Shown here piece by piece: positions 1 to 8,142 of a DNA stretch of 28,692 nt. The stretch comes from CAZPDM01 sp964585305 (GTDB lineage Bacteria; Planctomycetota; Uabimicrobiia; Uabimicrobiales; JABWCH01): contig CAZPDM010000059.1 in assembly GCA_964585305.1 (NCBI GenBank), positions 1 to 28,692 on the forward strand, given 5' to 3'. A program made the position numbers and the translations under genes. Position 1 is the stretch's first letter. Every line of letters begins with the position of its first letter. The notes under the pieces were generated by a model, which was given only the letters and a program-made list of their open reading frames with translations, was not told where the DNA came from and ran no database searches.

Positions 1-995
1 AATTGTTCAATATTTCCAAATTCATATAAAAAGCCAGTTACATTAGCATCGATTATTTCAGGTGTTCCACCTGTATTTGTACCAATGACAGGAAGAGATG
101 CCATCATATATTCAACTGTCACCCTTCCAAAGGCTTCTTTTTTTGATGGAGTCAAACCAACGTCCATTAAATATAGTATTTCTCTTACATCATTTCTATA
201 TCCCATGATACTTACATATTTGCTAATATCATTTTTATCAATGAAATTAGTAAGTTTGGCTACTTCATAATATTCTCCGGAACCAATAATATTTAAATGG
301 AAGTTATAAATATGCTTATTTACAAGCATAGCAATAGCTTTCAACAGGTCGATTTGGCCTTTGTTTTCGCTAATTGCTCCCACACAAACAAATTGTAATT
401 TTTCATTTTTCTGAAATAAAATTTTTTCTGTTGCAAAAATATCAATCCCATTATAAATGGTTTTTATCTTTATATCTTTACAATATTTCTTATATTTTGT
501 TGTTAGAGATTCTGATATTCCTATACAATATGCAGCATTTCTATAATAATGACGAATCAAAAAATCAGGATATATATACCATATCTTATAATCTTCTTTT
601 CCATATTCACGAATATGCCAGACATGTTGTATTCCTAGCTTTTTAGAAAGATACGCTCCTAATCCAGTTGCAGAAGAATTAGAATGAATTATATCAAAAT
701 GAGTATCTTTTATTTTTTTTAAAGCTAAACTGTAATCTGTAGGAATAGTAAATATATTGCTAATAGTATCCCAAAAATCTTCTATGTCTTTTATTTTCTC
801 TCTCATCCAACTATAAGAAAAGGAAATGATAAAAGGAATGTTAAGAACTGCAAGACATTTTGTGAATGTGCCTTCCCAGGGAGCAAGAACAGTAGGACAT
901 ACTTTATAACGAGATTGCAAATCTTGAATTAAATATAACAGTGAATAATTCGCACCAAATAAATCACTATAATGTGTGATAAACAATATCTTCAT
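1..995 (-). CDS. GT4-family glycosyltransferase, C-terminus cut by window edge
   Basis: Reading the minus strand from an ATG at 993-995 gives an uninterrupted frame of about 331 codons running off the left edge. The N-terminus (MKILFITHYSDLFGANYSLL) is the first Rossmann strand and loop of a GT-B enzyme. The second half carries the GT4 donor-site signature: a phosphate-binding region (FVCVGAISENKGQ, then NIIGSGEYYE) and EAFGRVTVEYMMA followed by PVIGTNTGGTPEII. The family transfers a sugar from a nucleotide-sugar to a lipid carrier, glycan or protein on the cytoplasmic side of the membrane; acceptor and sugar cannot be told from sequence. The ribosome binding site is weak (AAAGGC). The gene lies downstream of the permease on the same strand with 87 bases between and no hairpin seen, so read-through is possible. 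Perhaps 30-60 residues are missing. The family call is firm, the substrate unknown. Confidence 0.88.
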   Translation of the reverse strand, partial: MKILFITHYSDLFGANYSLLYLIQDLQSRYKVCPTVLAPWEGTFTKCLAVLNIPFIISFSYSWMREKIKDIEDFWDTISNIFTIPTDYSLALKKIKDTHFDIIHSNSSATGLGAYLSKKLGIQHVWHIREYGKEDYKIWYIYPDFLIRHYYRNAAYCIGISESLTTKYKKYCKDIKIKTIYNGIDIFATEKILFQKNEKLQFVCVGAISENKGQIDLLKAIAMLVNKHIYNFHLNIIGSGEYYEVAKLTNFIDKNDISKYVSIMGYRNDVREILYLMDVGLTPSKKEAFGRVTVEYMMASLPVIGTNTGGTPEIIDANVTGFLYEFGNIEQ

Positions 996-1082
996 TTTTA
1001 GTAGCCTTTTTTATGGAAAAATTGGTACATCATTATTATTAAAAATTTAAAGAACCAATTTTTCCCATCTTGAGCCATTTAT

Positions 1083-2627
1083 TTATAGCGGAGAGTATGT
1101 CTTATTTTCTTCTTTTTTGGGTTGCAGGAGTCCAAAGACTAATAAAGCACATCCTGTTATAACATAGCCATAGAAAATATGAGAAAAATTCAATCCCATT
1201 TTTTCAGCATGAATTAGACCAATCATCGAAAATAAAGCACCTGTGAGAGTAAAGGCGGCAGCCATTTTAAACTTTTTATCAATACAGAAAGCAATGATTG
1301 CTCCCCATAAAAGCCCAGAAATAATTGCGCCTTGGGCTAGAGCATTATGTCCGGCATAGTGGACACCTTTACCAAGCATTGTAGCAATTAATTCAGGTGT
1401 TGAGAAAGGAGCTAGAGATGGCGAAGCAAATTTATATAGGTCATTAAGTCCGCTCCATACACTATTTGCCTGGTTTACAATAATATTAGAAATATGGGGA
1501 ATTAAAGCAACGCTAACTGCCATTGCGTATTTTTTATCGCATTCTGAAAAGGCTTGTCCTGTAATTACCAAAGCGACGAATACCATCATAGGCGCGACAC
1601 AAGCAACTGGAATCAAACTATACAGGAAATTGGCTAATCCAAAAGTAGCAATTAGAACAAATGCCAACCCAACCATAAGAGCATATCCTGCTCGTGCTCC
1701 TAATTTTTTGTAACCAGGATGACCTATATAGACTGTTGTTGGAAAAGGCGATCCAAAGCACGATCCCATCATAGTTCCTAAACCATCTACAACTTGGCAT
1801 TTTGCTACAGGATATTTATCGCCAGCGACTTCAGCACTTTCAACATTATTCATGGTTTCAATAAAATTGTAAATTTCAATGGGTATAATAACTGCTAAAA
1901 CTTCCGGGCGACTTAATAATATTTTTAAACCGCTTAACAAATCACCTAAGATGGGAACAGGCAAAAATATTCCTATCCCTTCTGTCGAAATCTTAGAATG
2001 TCCTGTAAGAAATCCAATAACAATTCCAACAATAATAGCAAGTAATCCAGCAGGTATTTTATAAGGGAAATTTACACCTGCAATCAATCCAATAATTACT
2101 ATTGCAAACGCTGGAAATCCAATGATTGGATTTTCAAAGATTTCTGCCAAGGGAACTGTTGCAATCCAAACAATAGCAATGCCTGCTAATGTTCCTAGCA
2201 TACCAGCTCTCGGAGTTATTTTTTTGACCCAAGGTCCGATTGCCGCTCCAAACATTTCTATAATTCCACCAATAAAAGCTGCAGCGACACCAACACGCCA
2301 AGCTGTTTCTCCATCTCTTGTTGCAAGATATACAGGCAACATTACACCAAAGCAATAGGTAAACATAACTGGTGTTGAAATGCCATAAGGCAAAGAAGTA
2401 ACATCATCGCGATTTGTTTCGCGGGCAACTTTTCTTGCTAAGTAGCTATAATATCCCAATCCAAATATTAAAGCAATTCCTAATCCAGGGAAAATACGTC
2501 CTACAATAATATCATTAGGAATATTTAAAACAAACTTTGTTAACGCAGCAACCATAATAAAATTAGCTAAGTTATCTGCAAATAAAGCCCAAAAACCGTT
2601 AATATCATCTTTGCTAAAAAGTTTCAT
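1083..2627 (-). CDS. NCS2/AzgA-like xanthine-uracil permease family protein
   Basis: A 514-residue polytopic inner-membrane protein with about 12 hydrophobic segments. The motif TSLPYGISTPVMF near residue 80 and the following helix resemble the NCS2 nucleobase transporters (AGZA/COG2252 side, where ALPYGxNTP is typical). A later segment (IYNFIETMNNVESAEVAGD) matches the acidic helix E-T-x-x-x-V-x-x-A seen in that family. Transport would be proton- or sodium-coupled nucleobase uptake; the actual substrate is not readable. The start at 2627 is preferred over an upstream in-frame ATG at 2690, because a near-perfect AAGGAGGA (2635-2642 on the complement) sits 8 bases before it and the N-terminus MKLFSKDDINGFWAL then matches cytosolic starts of such proteins. 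The upstream region is shared divergently with the DNA-repair gene at 2795. No purine-metabolism neighbours are present to support a substrate. Confidence 0.8.
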   Translation of the reverse strand: MKLFSKDDINGFWALFADNLANFIMVAALTKFVLNIPNDIIVGRIFPGLGIALIFGLGYYSYLARKVARETNRDDVTSLPYGISTPVMFTYCFGVMLPVYLATRDGETAWRVGVAAAFIGGIIEMFGAAIGPWVKKITPRAGMLGTLAGIAIVWIATVPLAEIFENPIIGFPAFAIVIIGLIAGVNFPYKIPAGLLAIIVGIVIGFLTGHSKISTEGIGIFLPVPILGDLLSGLKILLSRPEVLAVIIPIEIYNFIETMNNVESAEVAGDKYPVAKCQVVDGLGTMMGSCFGSPFPTTVYIGHPGYKKLGARAGYALMVGLAFVLIATFGLANFLYSLIPVACVAPMMVFVALVITGQAFSECDKKYAMAVSVALIPHISNIIVNQANSVWSGLNDLYKFASPSLAPFSTPELIATMLGKGVHYAGHNALAQGAIISGLLWGAIIAFCIDKKFKMAAAFTLTGALFSMIGLIHAEKMGLNFSHIFYGYVITGCALLVFGLLQPKKEENKTYSPL

Positions 2628-2722
2628 CAAATTTTCCTCCTTAAAACATAAAGATTTTTTACATTTTACTTTTTTCATGACAAGAATCAATAGCGAATTT
2701 AAAGATATTTGATAGATAGTTC

Positions 2723-2751
2723 TTGTATCTTTTTTTTAAGTATGATAAAAT
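2723..2751 (+). promoter_or_regulatory. Possible sigma-70 promoter for the methyltransferase gene
   Basis: TTGTAT (2723-2728), a 17-base spacer, then TAAAAT (2746-2751). The spacing is ideal but the -35 is imperfect and AT-rich DNA gives chance matches. It lies between the divergent permease and ogt genes. Confidence 0.4.
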
Positions 2752-2794
2752 TAATTTTTCTTTTTTCAAATCTATACTGGAAAGGATTTATTTT

Positions 2795-3346
2795 ATGCAA
2801 AAATCTATATCAGAATCACCCAAAGTATACTACTTCAAAACTAAATTTGGGAAGATTGGAATTGTTTGGCAAAAAAAACAAAAGGTAAAAATTCTAAAGA
2901 TAGAAATTCCATCTCCTGATTTTTCAAGTGAACTTGTTATCAAAAAAAATTTTCCTGATATAAAGCAAGAAAAATGTCGGGAAGTCATTAATTTTGCTGA
3001 AAAAATTCAAGCATTTTTAAAGGGAGGAAAAGTAAAGTTTTCTTTTGATCTATTAGAATTAGGCTCTTATACAGCTTTTCAAAAAAAAGTTTGGAATGAA
3101 ACCTTTAGAATTCCTTGTGGTAAAGTTATAAGTTATCTTCAACTAAGTAAACGTGTAAAAGCCAGTAAAGCTGCGCGATCAGTTGGAACATGTATGGCGA
3201 GAAATCCCTTTCCTTTAATTATTCCTTGTCATCGTGTAGTACGTTCGGATGGAACGCTTGGGGGGTACTATGGCGGTTTAGAAATGAAAAAAGCCATTCT
3301 TTCTCAAGAAGGCATTAAATTTAAAGGAAATAAAGTTATCTTTTAG
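2795..3346 (+). CDS. ogt: Methylated-DNA--protein-cysteine S-methyltransferase
   Basis: A 183-residue suicide DNA-repair protein that transfers the alkyl group from O6-alkylguanine (and O4-alkylthymine) in DNA to its own cysteine. The active-site motif IIPCHRVV is present with Cys145. Upstream of it are the helix-turn-helix with the arginine finger (KAARSVGTCMARNPFPL, about residues 125-141) and the glycine-rich segment after the cysteine (GTLGGYYGGLEMKKAIL). Residues 1-85 form the poorly conserved N-terminal domain. The start at 2795 is chosen because GAAAGGAT precedes it by about 9 bases and because the upstream 24 codons of open frame would run into the likely promoter. Length agrees with the Ogt/MGMT family (160-200 aa). 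Nine bases separate it from the next gene, so the two are probably co-transcribed. The Ogt versus AdaB assignment is not separable here; no Ada N-terminal domain is present. Confidence 0.95.
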   Translation: MQKSISESPKVYYFKTKFGKIGIVWQKKQKVKILKIEIPSPDFSSELVIKKNFPDIKQEKCREVINFAEKIQAFLKGGKVKFSFDLLELGSYTAFQKKVWNETFRIPCGKVISYLQLSKRVKASKAARSVGTCMARNPFPLIIPCHRVVRSDGTLGGYYGGLEMKKAILSQEGIKFKGNKVIF

Positions 3347-3355
3347 GAAATTTGT

Positions 3356-3988
3356 ATGGCAAATTTTAAGAATCATCTCATTTATGGGATTGGGATGAGT
3401 GCAATAGGTTCAACAGTTGGATATTTTCAATTCGGGCTTACTCCTGCACAATCTGGTGCAGCCTTAATCGTAGGAAGTGCAGCTAGTTTAGCCCCTGATT
3501 TAGATCATCCAGAAGGTTTGCCAGGACAAATTTTATTTGAAATTCTAGGTGTTTTAGTTCCTATTGTCTGTACTCCAATGATTCCTATAGAATATAAACA
3601 GAATATTGGCATTGAACATTGGATTTTATATTTTACTATCAGCTATATATTTGTTCGGTTTTGTATTTCTTATTTTTTTTCAAAAATGTTAAGCCATCGT
3701 GGCATTTTTCACAGCATTCCTGCAACTATTATTACAGGGCAAATTATTTTCTTATGGTTTCATCATTTACCACTTGTACAAAGATGTACTATTGCAGGAA
3801 TCAGCAGTTTGGGATATTTTACGCATCTTTTGGCAGATGAAATTTATGCTGTGGATTGGAATGGCATGGAAGTAAAGAAATCTCTAGGGTCTGCGATTGA
3901 CTTAGGTCATATTTCAGAACTTTCTACATGGATTGCTTATATTATATTGGGATTTCTAGGATATTTGATTTACGGGCAAATTATATAA
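3356..3988 (+). CDS. YdjM/DUF457-family membrane-bound metal-dependent hydrolase
   Basis: A 210-residue inner-membrane protein with four to five hydrophobic segments and the conserved polar motifs of the DUF457 (YdjM) family: PDLDHPEG near residue 47, SHRGIFHSIP near 117 and GYFTHLLADEIY near 154. In this family the His and Asp residues are thought to bind a metal ion and the proteins are annotated as putative hydrolases; E. coli YdjM is LexA-regulated. No substrate is established. It starts 9 bases after the DNA-repair gene, with AGGAAAT just upstream of the ATG, so it reads as the second gene of a two-gene operon. The linkage with an alkylation-repair gene fits, but does not prove, a damage-response role. 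Its TAA stop lies inside the left arm of the following palindromic terminator. Confidence 0.85.
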   Translation: MANFKNHLIYGIGMSAIGSTVGYFQFGLTPAQSGAALIVGSAASLAPDLDHPEGLPGQILFEILGVLVPIVCTPMIPIEYKQNIGIEHWILYFTISYIFVRFCISYFFSKMLSHRGIFHSIPATIITGQIIFLWFHHLPLVQRCTIAGISSLGYFTHLLADEIYAVDWNGMEVKKSLGSAIDLGHISELSTWIAYIILGFLGYLIYGQII

Positions 3989-4020
3989 GAAAAGAGGCAA
4001 TTTGCCTCTTTTCTTATATA
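3982..4020. terminator. Perfect 19-bp palindrome, bidirectional terminator
   Basis: The arms 3982-4000 and 4002-4020 are perfectly complementary with one base between them, and contain GAGGCAA/TTGCCTC flanked by T/A tracts. It separates the convergent DUF457 and U32 genes. T-tracts lie within the arms rather than after them. Confidence 0.8.
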
Positions 4021-4033
4021 AAAAATTGGGCAT

Positions 4034-6625
4034 TTATAGTTTTCTAAAATAATGTCCTTGAGTAAATTGTTCGGGTTTTCCAAAAGGGAATGTTTGATAT
4101 TTATTAGTATTAAAAGTTTCTCGATAAATTTGAACAACTTTTAATATTTGCTCGTAATTTTCTTCTGTGAAAGCAAGTCTAAAGGAGGTAATACCATTCT
4201 TTAAAAGTTTAGAAAGTAATTGGGGAACAAAAAGTATTTTAGAGTTAAGGATAATACTTCTATCTGCTTGTTGATCACAAATGATAGGAAATTCTATCCC
4301 TATGCGATCTTTAAGGTAAAAAGAGGTAGCAACTTCTTTCTGGCAAGGACAAGAAGCACAAAGACTATGTGTATTTGCAGGCGATAATACATCATCAGTA
4401 TTTTTTAAATTTTTTTGTTTTTGCAAGTTTTGTTGTGATGCAGTTACCATTGCACCTATGCAATTTTCAGTAATCATAAGCATCAATCGACCATACGCAA
4501 GAACTTCTAATTCTAAAGAAAATTTCTCTAAATTAGCATTTTGCAATTGTTCCAGGTTCATTTCAGGAGATAAAGTAATTCCAGATAGATTATATTTCAA
4601 ATGAGAAGAAGTTAAAACAGCTAGGGAATATGGATTGAAGATATTAAGAGTGTGATCCACAAAAATATGAAGAGATGGAAAATTTTGTCGCAATTCTTCA
4701 ATAGTTCCAAGATTCCCAGCAAGCACTGCTTTTAAGCCATTATCAATTAGCATAGGAAGATGCTGCATTACTAATTTATGATAATTTCCTTTGGTGATAG
4801 GCAAAATCCAGGCTAATATTTGAATATTTTTTTCAGCCAATTCCATAAAATTGATTGATTTTATATTTGGCCACAGTTGAGAAAAAGGTATGATAATACG
4901 AGAGTTTTCTAATTTAGTTAAATCCCAACTTGTATTCCAATGATAAAAGAAAAGAGAAAGATTTGGAGCTTTTGAAACTTGCTCTAAAATTTTTTGAGAT
5001 TCATTAGGTTGAGATATTTCTGTTTCTTGAGGAATAGAAATTTCCTGAGATAATTTTCTTAATTTATTTTGATGTCTCAATTCTGTTATTTTGCTTAATC
5101 CTTCTCGTCGAATTTTATTTAAAATAGAAATGGCAATACGGCAACTTTTACTTATGGAAACTTCAATATTAGAAAATACAAAAGGAGTATTTCCTGTTTT
5201 CTGGATTTGTTCTAAAATACGTTCTTTTGATAATTCTGGTAATTGTTGAATATCTTCCTCAGTGTCATCAGATTTTGTAGAAGATTGCCAGAATGTTTCG
5301 GAAATTTCAACTTTATTTCCTTCATTATCATTGATAATAAAAGAAATTCCTTTTTGAGGATCATAAGAAAAATTTCCAGTTAAAGCTATTTTGCGAATAA
5401 ATTTTCCTTGAAAAGTTTGGCGGGCACGTTCATTTAATTCTTTAGAACTTGTACGAAAAACTAGATTGCCTTTTTGAAAATGTCCACTAATATCTCCTAA
5501 CCAAACTGTGCTGCCTGAAGATGCAGATTTTATCTGAGTTCCTTTTTCCAAAATTTGAGAAATAATAATGCCAGGACTTTCTTCTTCACCATTCCAGATT
5601 TCAATACCATCTCCCAGAGAAATGCTTTCTTGTAATTGAACAAGAACAAGCCTTTTTCTACTGTCCGAAGCTACAATTTTTCCAAGTTGTATTCCCCAGT
5701 TTTTAGGTTTTTCTATACTTAATAGATGATTTCTGGGCTTACCTCCTAAGTATCCAGATGTGAATCCCCCACGATTAAAAATTTGCTGCAAATCTTTCTG
5801 CATATTTTGAGATATATTGCCGTTATCTAAAAAATCTCGATATGCTCGTACTACAGTTGCTACATATTCTGGAGATTTCATTCGTCCTTCAATTTTTATG
5901 CAACGTACACCAAGATTAACTAATTCAGGAATATGTTGCATGGCTAGCATATCTTTAGGACTAAGTAAATATCCTTGAGCTAATTGATAAGATTCTTCCT
6001 GATTTTTACTGTAGAGTTGCCAGTTCCAACGGCAGGGTTGTGCACATTTTCCACGATTTCCACTTCGTTCTCCAATAATACTGCTCATCAAACAAAGCCC
6101 GGAATAGCATACGCACAAAGCCCCATGAACAAATACTTCTAATTCTATAGGAGAATCTTTAGCAATTTCTTCAACCTCTGATAAAGTTAATTCCCTTGCT
6201 AAAACTACGCGTTGGAAACCTAATTTAGCTAAAGCATGAACACCTGCTTTATCATAAATTGTCATTTGTGTACTGGCATGAAGAGGCAAATCGGGAAAAA
6301 CTTTTTTTAGAATTTGTCCCAACCCCAAGTCTTGAACGATAATAGCAGAAACCCCTAAACAATAGGCTTCTTTAGCTAAAGCAAGGGCTTGAGAAATTTC
6401 TTCTTTTGTTAAAAGAGTATTTAATGTAAGATAAACTTTAACATTACGCTGATGAGCATATTCCATTACTTTAGGTAATTCTAACCCATCAAAATTTGAG
6501 GCAAATTGTCTTGCATTAAACAATTTCCCTCCTAAATATACAGCATCTGCACCATTTTCAACAGCAGCAAGAAATGCATCCCAACTGCCAGCTGGTGTAA
6601 GTAATTCTATTTTATTCAATTGCAT
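4034..6625 (-). CDS. U32 family peptidase-like protein (RlhA/YhbU-type, long form)
   Basis: An 863-residue cytosolic protein. It opens with the U32 barrel start (ELLTPAGSWDAFLAAVENGADAVYLGG) and carries the family signature at about residues 165-200: FVHGALCVCYSGLC followed by SGNRGKCAQPCRW, with Cys171, 173, 178, 194 and 198. Members characterised in E. coli (RlhA, TrhP, YhbU/V) are not proteases in practice. They act in O2-independent hydroxylation of rRNA, tRNA or ubiquinone, with these cysteines holding an iron-sulfur cluster. Residues about 300-480 look like the DUF3656-type insert of long members. The C-terminus has another Cys cluster (CASCPCQKE). AAGGAAATC precedes the ATG. The gene stands alone between terminators or divergent neighbours. 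The length fits the long U32 class. The substrate (23S rRNA as for RlhA, or another) is inferred only. Confidence 0.9.
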   Translation of the reverse strand: MQLNKIELLTPAGSWDAFLAAVENGADAVYLGGKLFNARQFASNFDGLELPKVMEYAHQRNVKVYLTLNTLLTKEEISQALALAKEAYCLGVSAIIVQDLGLGQILKKVFPDLPLHASTQMTIYDKAGVHALAKLGFQRVVLARELTLSEVEEIAKDSPIELEVFVHGALCVCYSGLCLMSSIIGERSGNRGKCAQPCRWNWQLYSKNQEESYQLAQGYLLSPKDMLAMQHIPELVNLGVRCIKIEGRMKSPEYVATVVRAYRDFLDNGNISQNMQKDLQQIFNRGGFTSGYLGGKPRNHLLSIEKPKNWGIQLGKIVASDSRKRLVLVQLQESISLGDGIEIWNGEEESPGIIISQILEKGTQIKSASSGSTVWLGDISGHFQKGNLVFRTSSKELNERARQTFQGKFIRKIALTGNFSYDPQKGISFIINDNEGNKVEISETFWQSSTKSDDTEEDIQQLPELSKERILEQIQKTGNTPFVFSNIEVSISKSCRIAISILNKIRREGLSKITELRHQNKLRKLSQEISIPQETEISQPNESQKILEQVSKAPNLSLFFYHWNTSWDLTKLENSRIIIPFSQLWPNIKSINFMELAEKNIQILAWILPITKGNYHKLVMQHLPMLIDNGLKAVLAGNLGTIEELRQNFPSLHIFVDHTLNIFNPYSLAVLTSSHLKYNLSGITLSPEMNLEQLQNANLEKFSLELEVLAYGRLMLMITENCIGAMVTASQQNLQKQKNLKNTDDVLSPANTHSLCASCPCQKEVATSFYLKDRIGIEFPIICDQQADRSIILNSKILFVPQLLSKLLKNGITSFRLAFTEENYEQILKVVQIYRETFNTNKYQTFPFGKPEQFTQGHYFRKL

Positions 6626-6815
6626 GATTTCCTTAAAAATAAATAATTTTTTAAAATTTGACTTTTTTTCTTAAAAGACTCATAATTTTCTATAGAAACT
6701 AAAAAATATTGCTTGATTTTTTTGCTGCATTGTGTTAAGTATAAGAATAGGGAGTTTTTTTTATTTTTGTTCTTATATTTTTTTATTAAACTATTCTCCT
6801 AGAAAAAGGATAGTT

Positions 6816-7406
6816 ATGCCTGATGAAAAACCAATTGATCCTTTGGAAGTTCCTTCAAATTCTGAGCAAAACTCTGAACTGTGTTGCCCAGTCAAATATC
6901 TTTTATCTTCTAATACTTATGAACATTGTTTAGAGTATTGTTTACTCAAGGAATTTTTACCAAAAGAAGTGTTGACAGAACCACCAATTATGAGCGAAAG
7001 TTCAGCTTGGGTACAGCACTATTTAAAACATTCAGGCCGTATTCAAGAAATTTGCCATCGTTGTACTCGCGTATGCCCTCTTAAAAACTTTGCAGCGGCA
7101 TATTATGATGATTGCTTTTTAACTCAAATTCATTGTGTTGAAATTTATAAATACGATCGATCTAAAAAACTTAAGAGACCGGTTTCTTGGGAAGAAGCCC
7201 TTAAATTTTGGGCATTAGAAGAATTAGATGATGGAAAAACTTACGCAGCACGCTTTCGTGAATTATGGAAAGTAGCTAGTAAGCATCTTACAGATTTATT
7301 TTTTTATCAAGCTATTATTGCTGATAAAAATATCTACCAAGAAATAATTCGTTTGATAGAATATCTTAAAAAGCAAGAAATGATTCGTCATATTGATGGA
7401 GTATAA
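6816..7406 (+). CDS. Cysteine-rich protein of unknown function
   Basis: A 196-residue soluble protein that I do not recognise. The start at 6816 is chosen for AAAAAGGAT seven bases upstream; the frame stays open 28 codons further, but that stretch is hydrophobic and AT-rich with no better site. The first 30 residues are acidic and proline-rich (MPDEKPIDPLEVPS). Then follow nine cysteines: a Cys-Cys pair, HC and YC in one helix, a CxxCxxxC cluster (ICHRCTRVCP, near residue 82) and two more within the next 25 residues. The C-terminal 100 residues are helical and Cys-free (SWEEALKFWALEELDDG onward). The cluster could bind zinc or an Fe-S centre, but no known zinc-finger spacing is matched. It is followed by its own terminator and then perR, so linkage to peroxide stress is positional only. 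Confidence 0.7.
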   Translation: MPDEKPIDPLEVPSNSEQNSELCCPVKYLLSSNTYEHCLEYCLLKEFLPKEVLTEPPIMSESSAWVQHYLKHSGRIQEICHRCTRVCPLKNFAAAYYDDCFLTQIHCVEIYKYDRSKKLKRPVSWEEALKFWALEELDDGKTYAARFRELWKVASKHLTDLFFYQAIIADKNIYQEIIRLIEYLKKQEMIRHIDGV

Positions 7407-7449
7407 ATTGTCAGCACCAAATATTGATAATTTCTTTCTTAAAGAGTGG

Positions 7450-7480
7450 CTTGGAAGCAATTCCAAGTCTTTTATTTTTT
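7450..7480 (+). terminator. Rho-independent terminator after the Cys-rich gene
   Basis: CTTGGAA (7450-7456), loop GCAA, TTCCAAG (7461-7467), then TCTTTTATTTTTT. A GNRA-type tetraloop followed by a U-run makes this convincing. Confidence 0.85.
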
Positions 7481-7537
7481 TATAGCAAGGACAGCGCATT
7501 TTCCACATTCAAAAAAACTGTGGTTTTGCACTAATTT

Positions 7538-7984
7538 ATGAATAATTCAAAAACAAGACTTAATGTTATGATTGCTAAATTAAAAGAAAATGGGTATAAA
7601 ATTACTCCACAACGTTTAGCAATTCTAAAAATTTTATCAACGAGTATTGGCCATCCTACTATAAATGATATATATAAACAGATAAAACATTTATTTCCTA
7701 CAATTAGCTTAGCAACTGTTTATAAAAATATTTCAGTGATGAAAGATCTTAACGAGGTGCTAGAGCTTTCTTTTAGTGAAGAAAGCAATCGATACGATGG
7801 AAATTATCCTTTTCCCCATCCTCATGCTATTTGTATGAAATGTAAAAAAATTATGGATTGCCAATTAGAAAATATTCAAGATTTTACACAAAAAATAATA
7901 GAAGAAACAGGGTTTAATATTATAAATCATAGAATTGATTTTTTTGGAATATGCCCAGATTGTTTAAAGAAAAAGAATAATTAG
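7538..7984 (+). CDS. perR: PerR-type Fur-family peroxide-sensing repressor
   Basis: A 148-residue Fur-family regulator. The winged helix occupies residues about 1-80 (KITPQRLAILKIL; recognition region SLATVYKNIS). Residues that can be aligned to the Bacillus subtilis PerR regulatory iron site are all present: His39, Asp87 (NRYDGN), His94 and His96 (FPHPHAIC) and Asp107 (KKIMD). The Asp at the last position, where Fur has Glu, is the usual mark of PerR. Four structural-zinc cysteines are present as two CxxC pairs (99/102 and 139/142). PerR with Fe(II) represses catalase and related genes until H2O2 oxidises His ligands. The gene lies directly upstream of katA, in whose promoter Fur/PerR-type boxes are visible. 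No clear Shine-Dalgarno precedes the ATG; an internal ATG at 7568 is a less likely start, since it would trim the first helix. Confidence 0.92.
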   Translation: MNNSKTRLNVMIAKLKENGYKITPQRLAILKILSTSIGHPTINDIYKQIKHLFPTISLATVYKNISVMKDLNEVLELSFSEESNRYDGNYPFPHPHAICMKCKKIMDCQLENIQDFTQKIIEETGFNIINHRIDFFGICPDCLKKKNN

Positions 7985-8019
7985 CATAATTATAATTCTT
8001 TTTTTTTAAAATAGTTATA

Positions 8020-8058
8020 AAAAATATTAAAAGATAATCATTATCTTTTAATATTTTT
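8020..8058. promoter_or_regulatory. PerR/Fur box inside a perfect 39-bp palindrome (also perR terminator)
   Basis: Arms of 19 bases (8020-8038, 8040-8058) are perfectly complementary around a single C. The core AGATAAT-C-ATTATCT is a 7-1-7 Fur-family operator and contains GATAATCATTATC, the classic Fur-box half of E. coli. It ends just before the -35 of the catalase promoter. The TTAATATTTTTT right arm could also end the perR transcript, so it may serve as operator and terminator at once. Confidence 0.75.
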
Positions 8059-8060
8059 TA

Positions 8061-8088
8061 TTGACATGATTTTTTTATCCTTTATAAT
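8061..8088 (+). promoter_or_regulatory. Consensus sigma-70 promoter of the catalase gene
   Basis: TTGACA (8061-8066), a 16-base spacer, TATAAT (8083-8088): both hexamers match consensus. It is bracketed by PerR/Fur-type boxes on both sides, which would explain tight repression of an intrinsically strong promoter. Confidence 0.85.
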
Positions 8089-8090
8089 AA

Positions 8091-8105
8091 GGATAATGAT
8101 TATTA
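8091..8105. promoter_or_regulatory. Second, imperfect PerR/Fur box over the katA start site
   Basis: GGATAAT-G-ATTATTA is a 7-1-7 inverted repeat with five of seven positions symmetric. It lies 3-17 bases after the -10, covering the predicted transcription start. A further half site (TGATAAT) follows at about 8108. Assigned by similarity to the upstream palindrome. Confidence 0.6.
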
Positions 8106-8142
8106 TTTGATAATAATTTTCTTTTATAAAGAAGGGAATTTT

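Noticed and set aside
7296..7508. 70-codon minus-strand frame with a CxxC
   Set aside because: It overlaps the real plus-strand gene and its terminator, and has no ribosome binding site.
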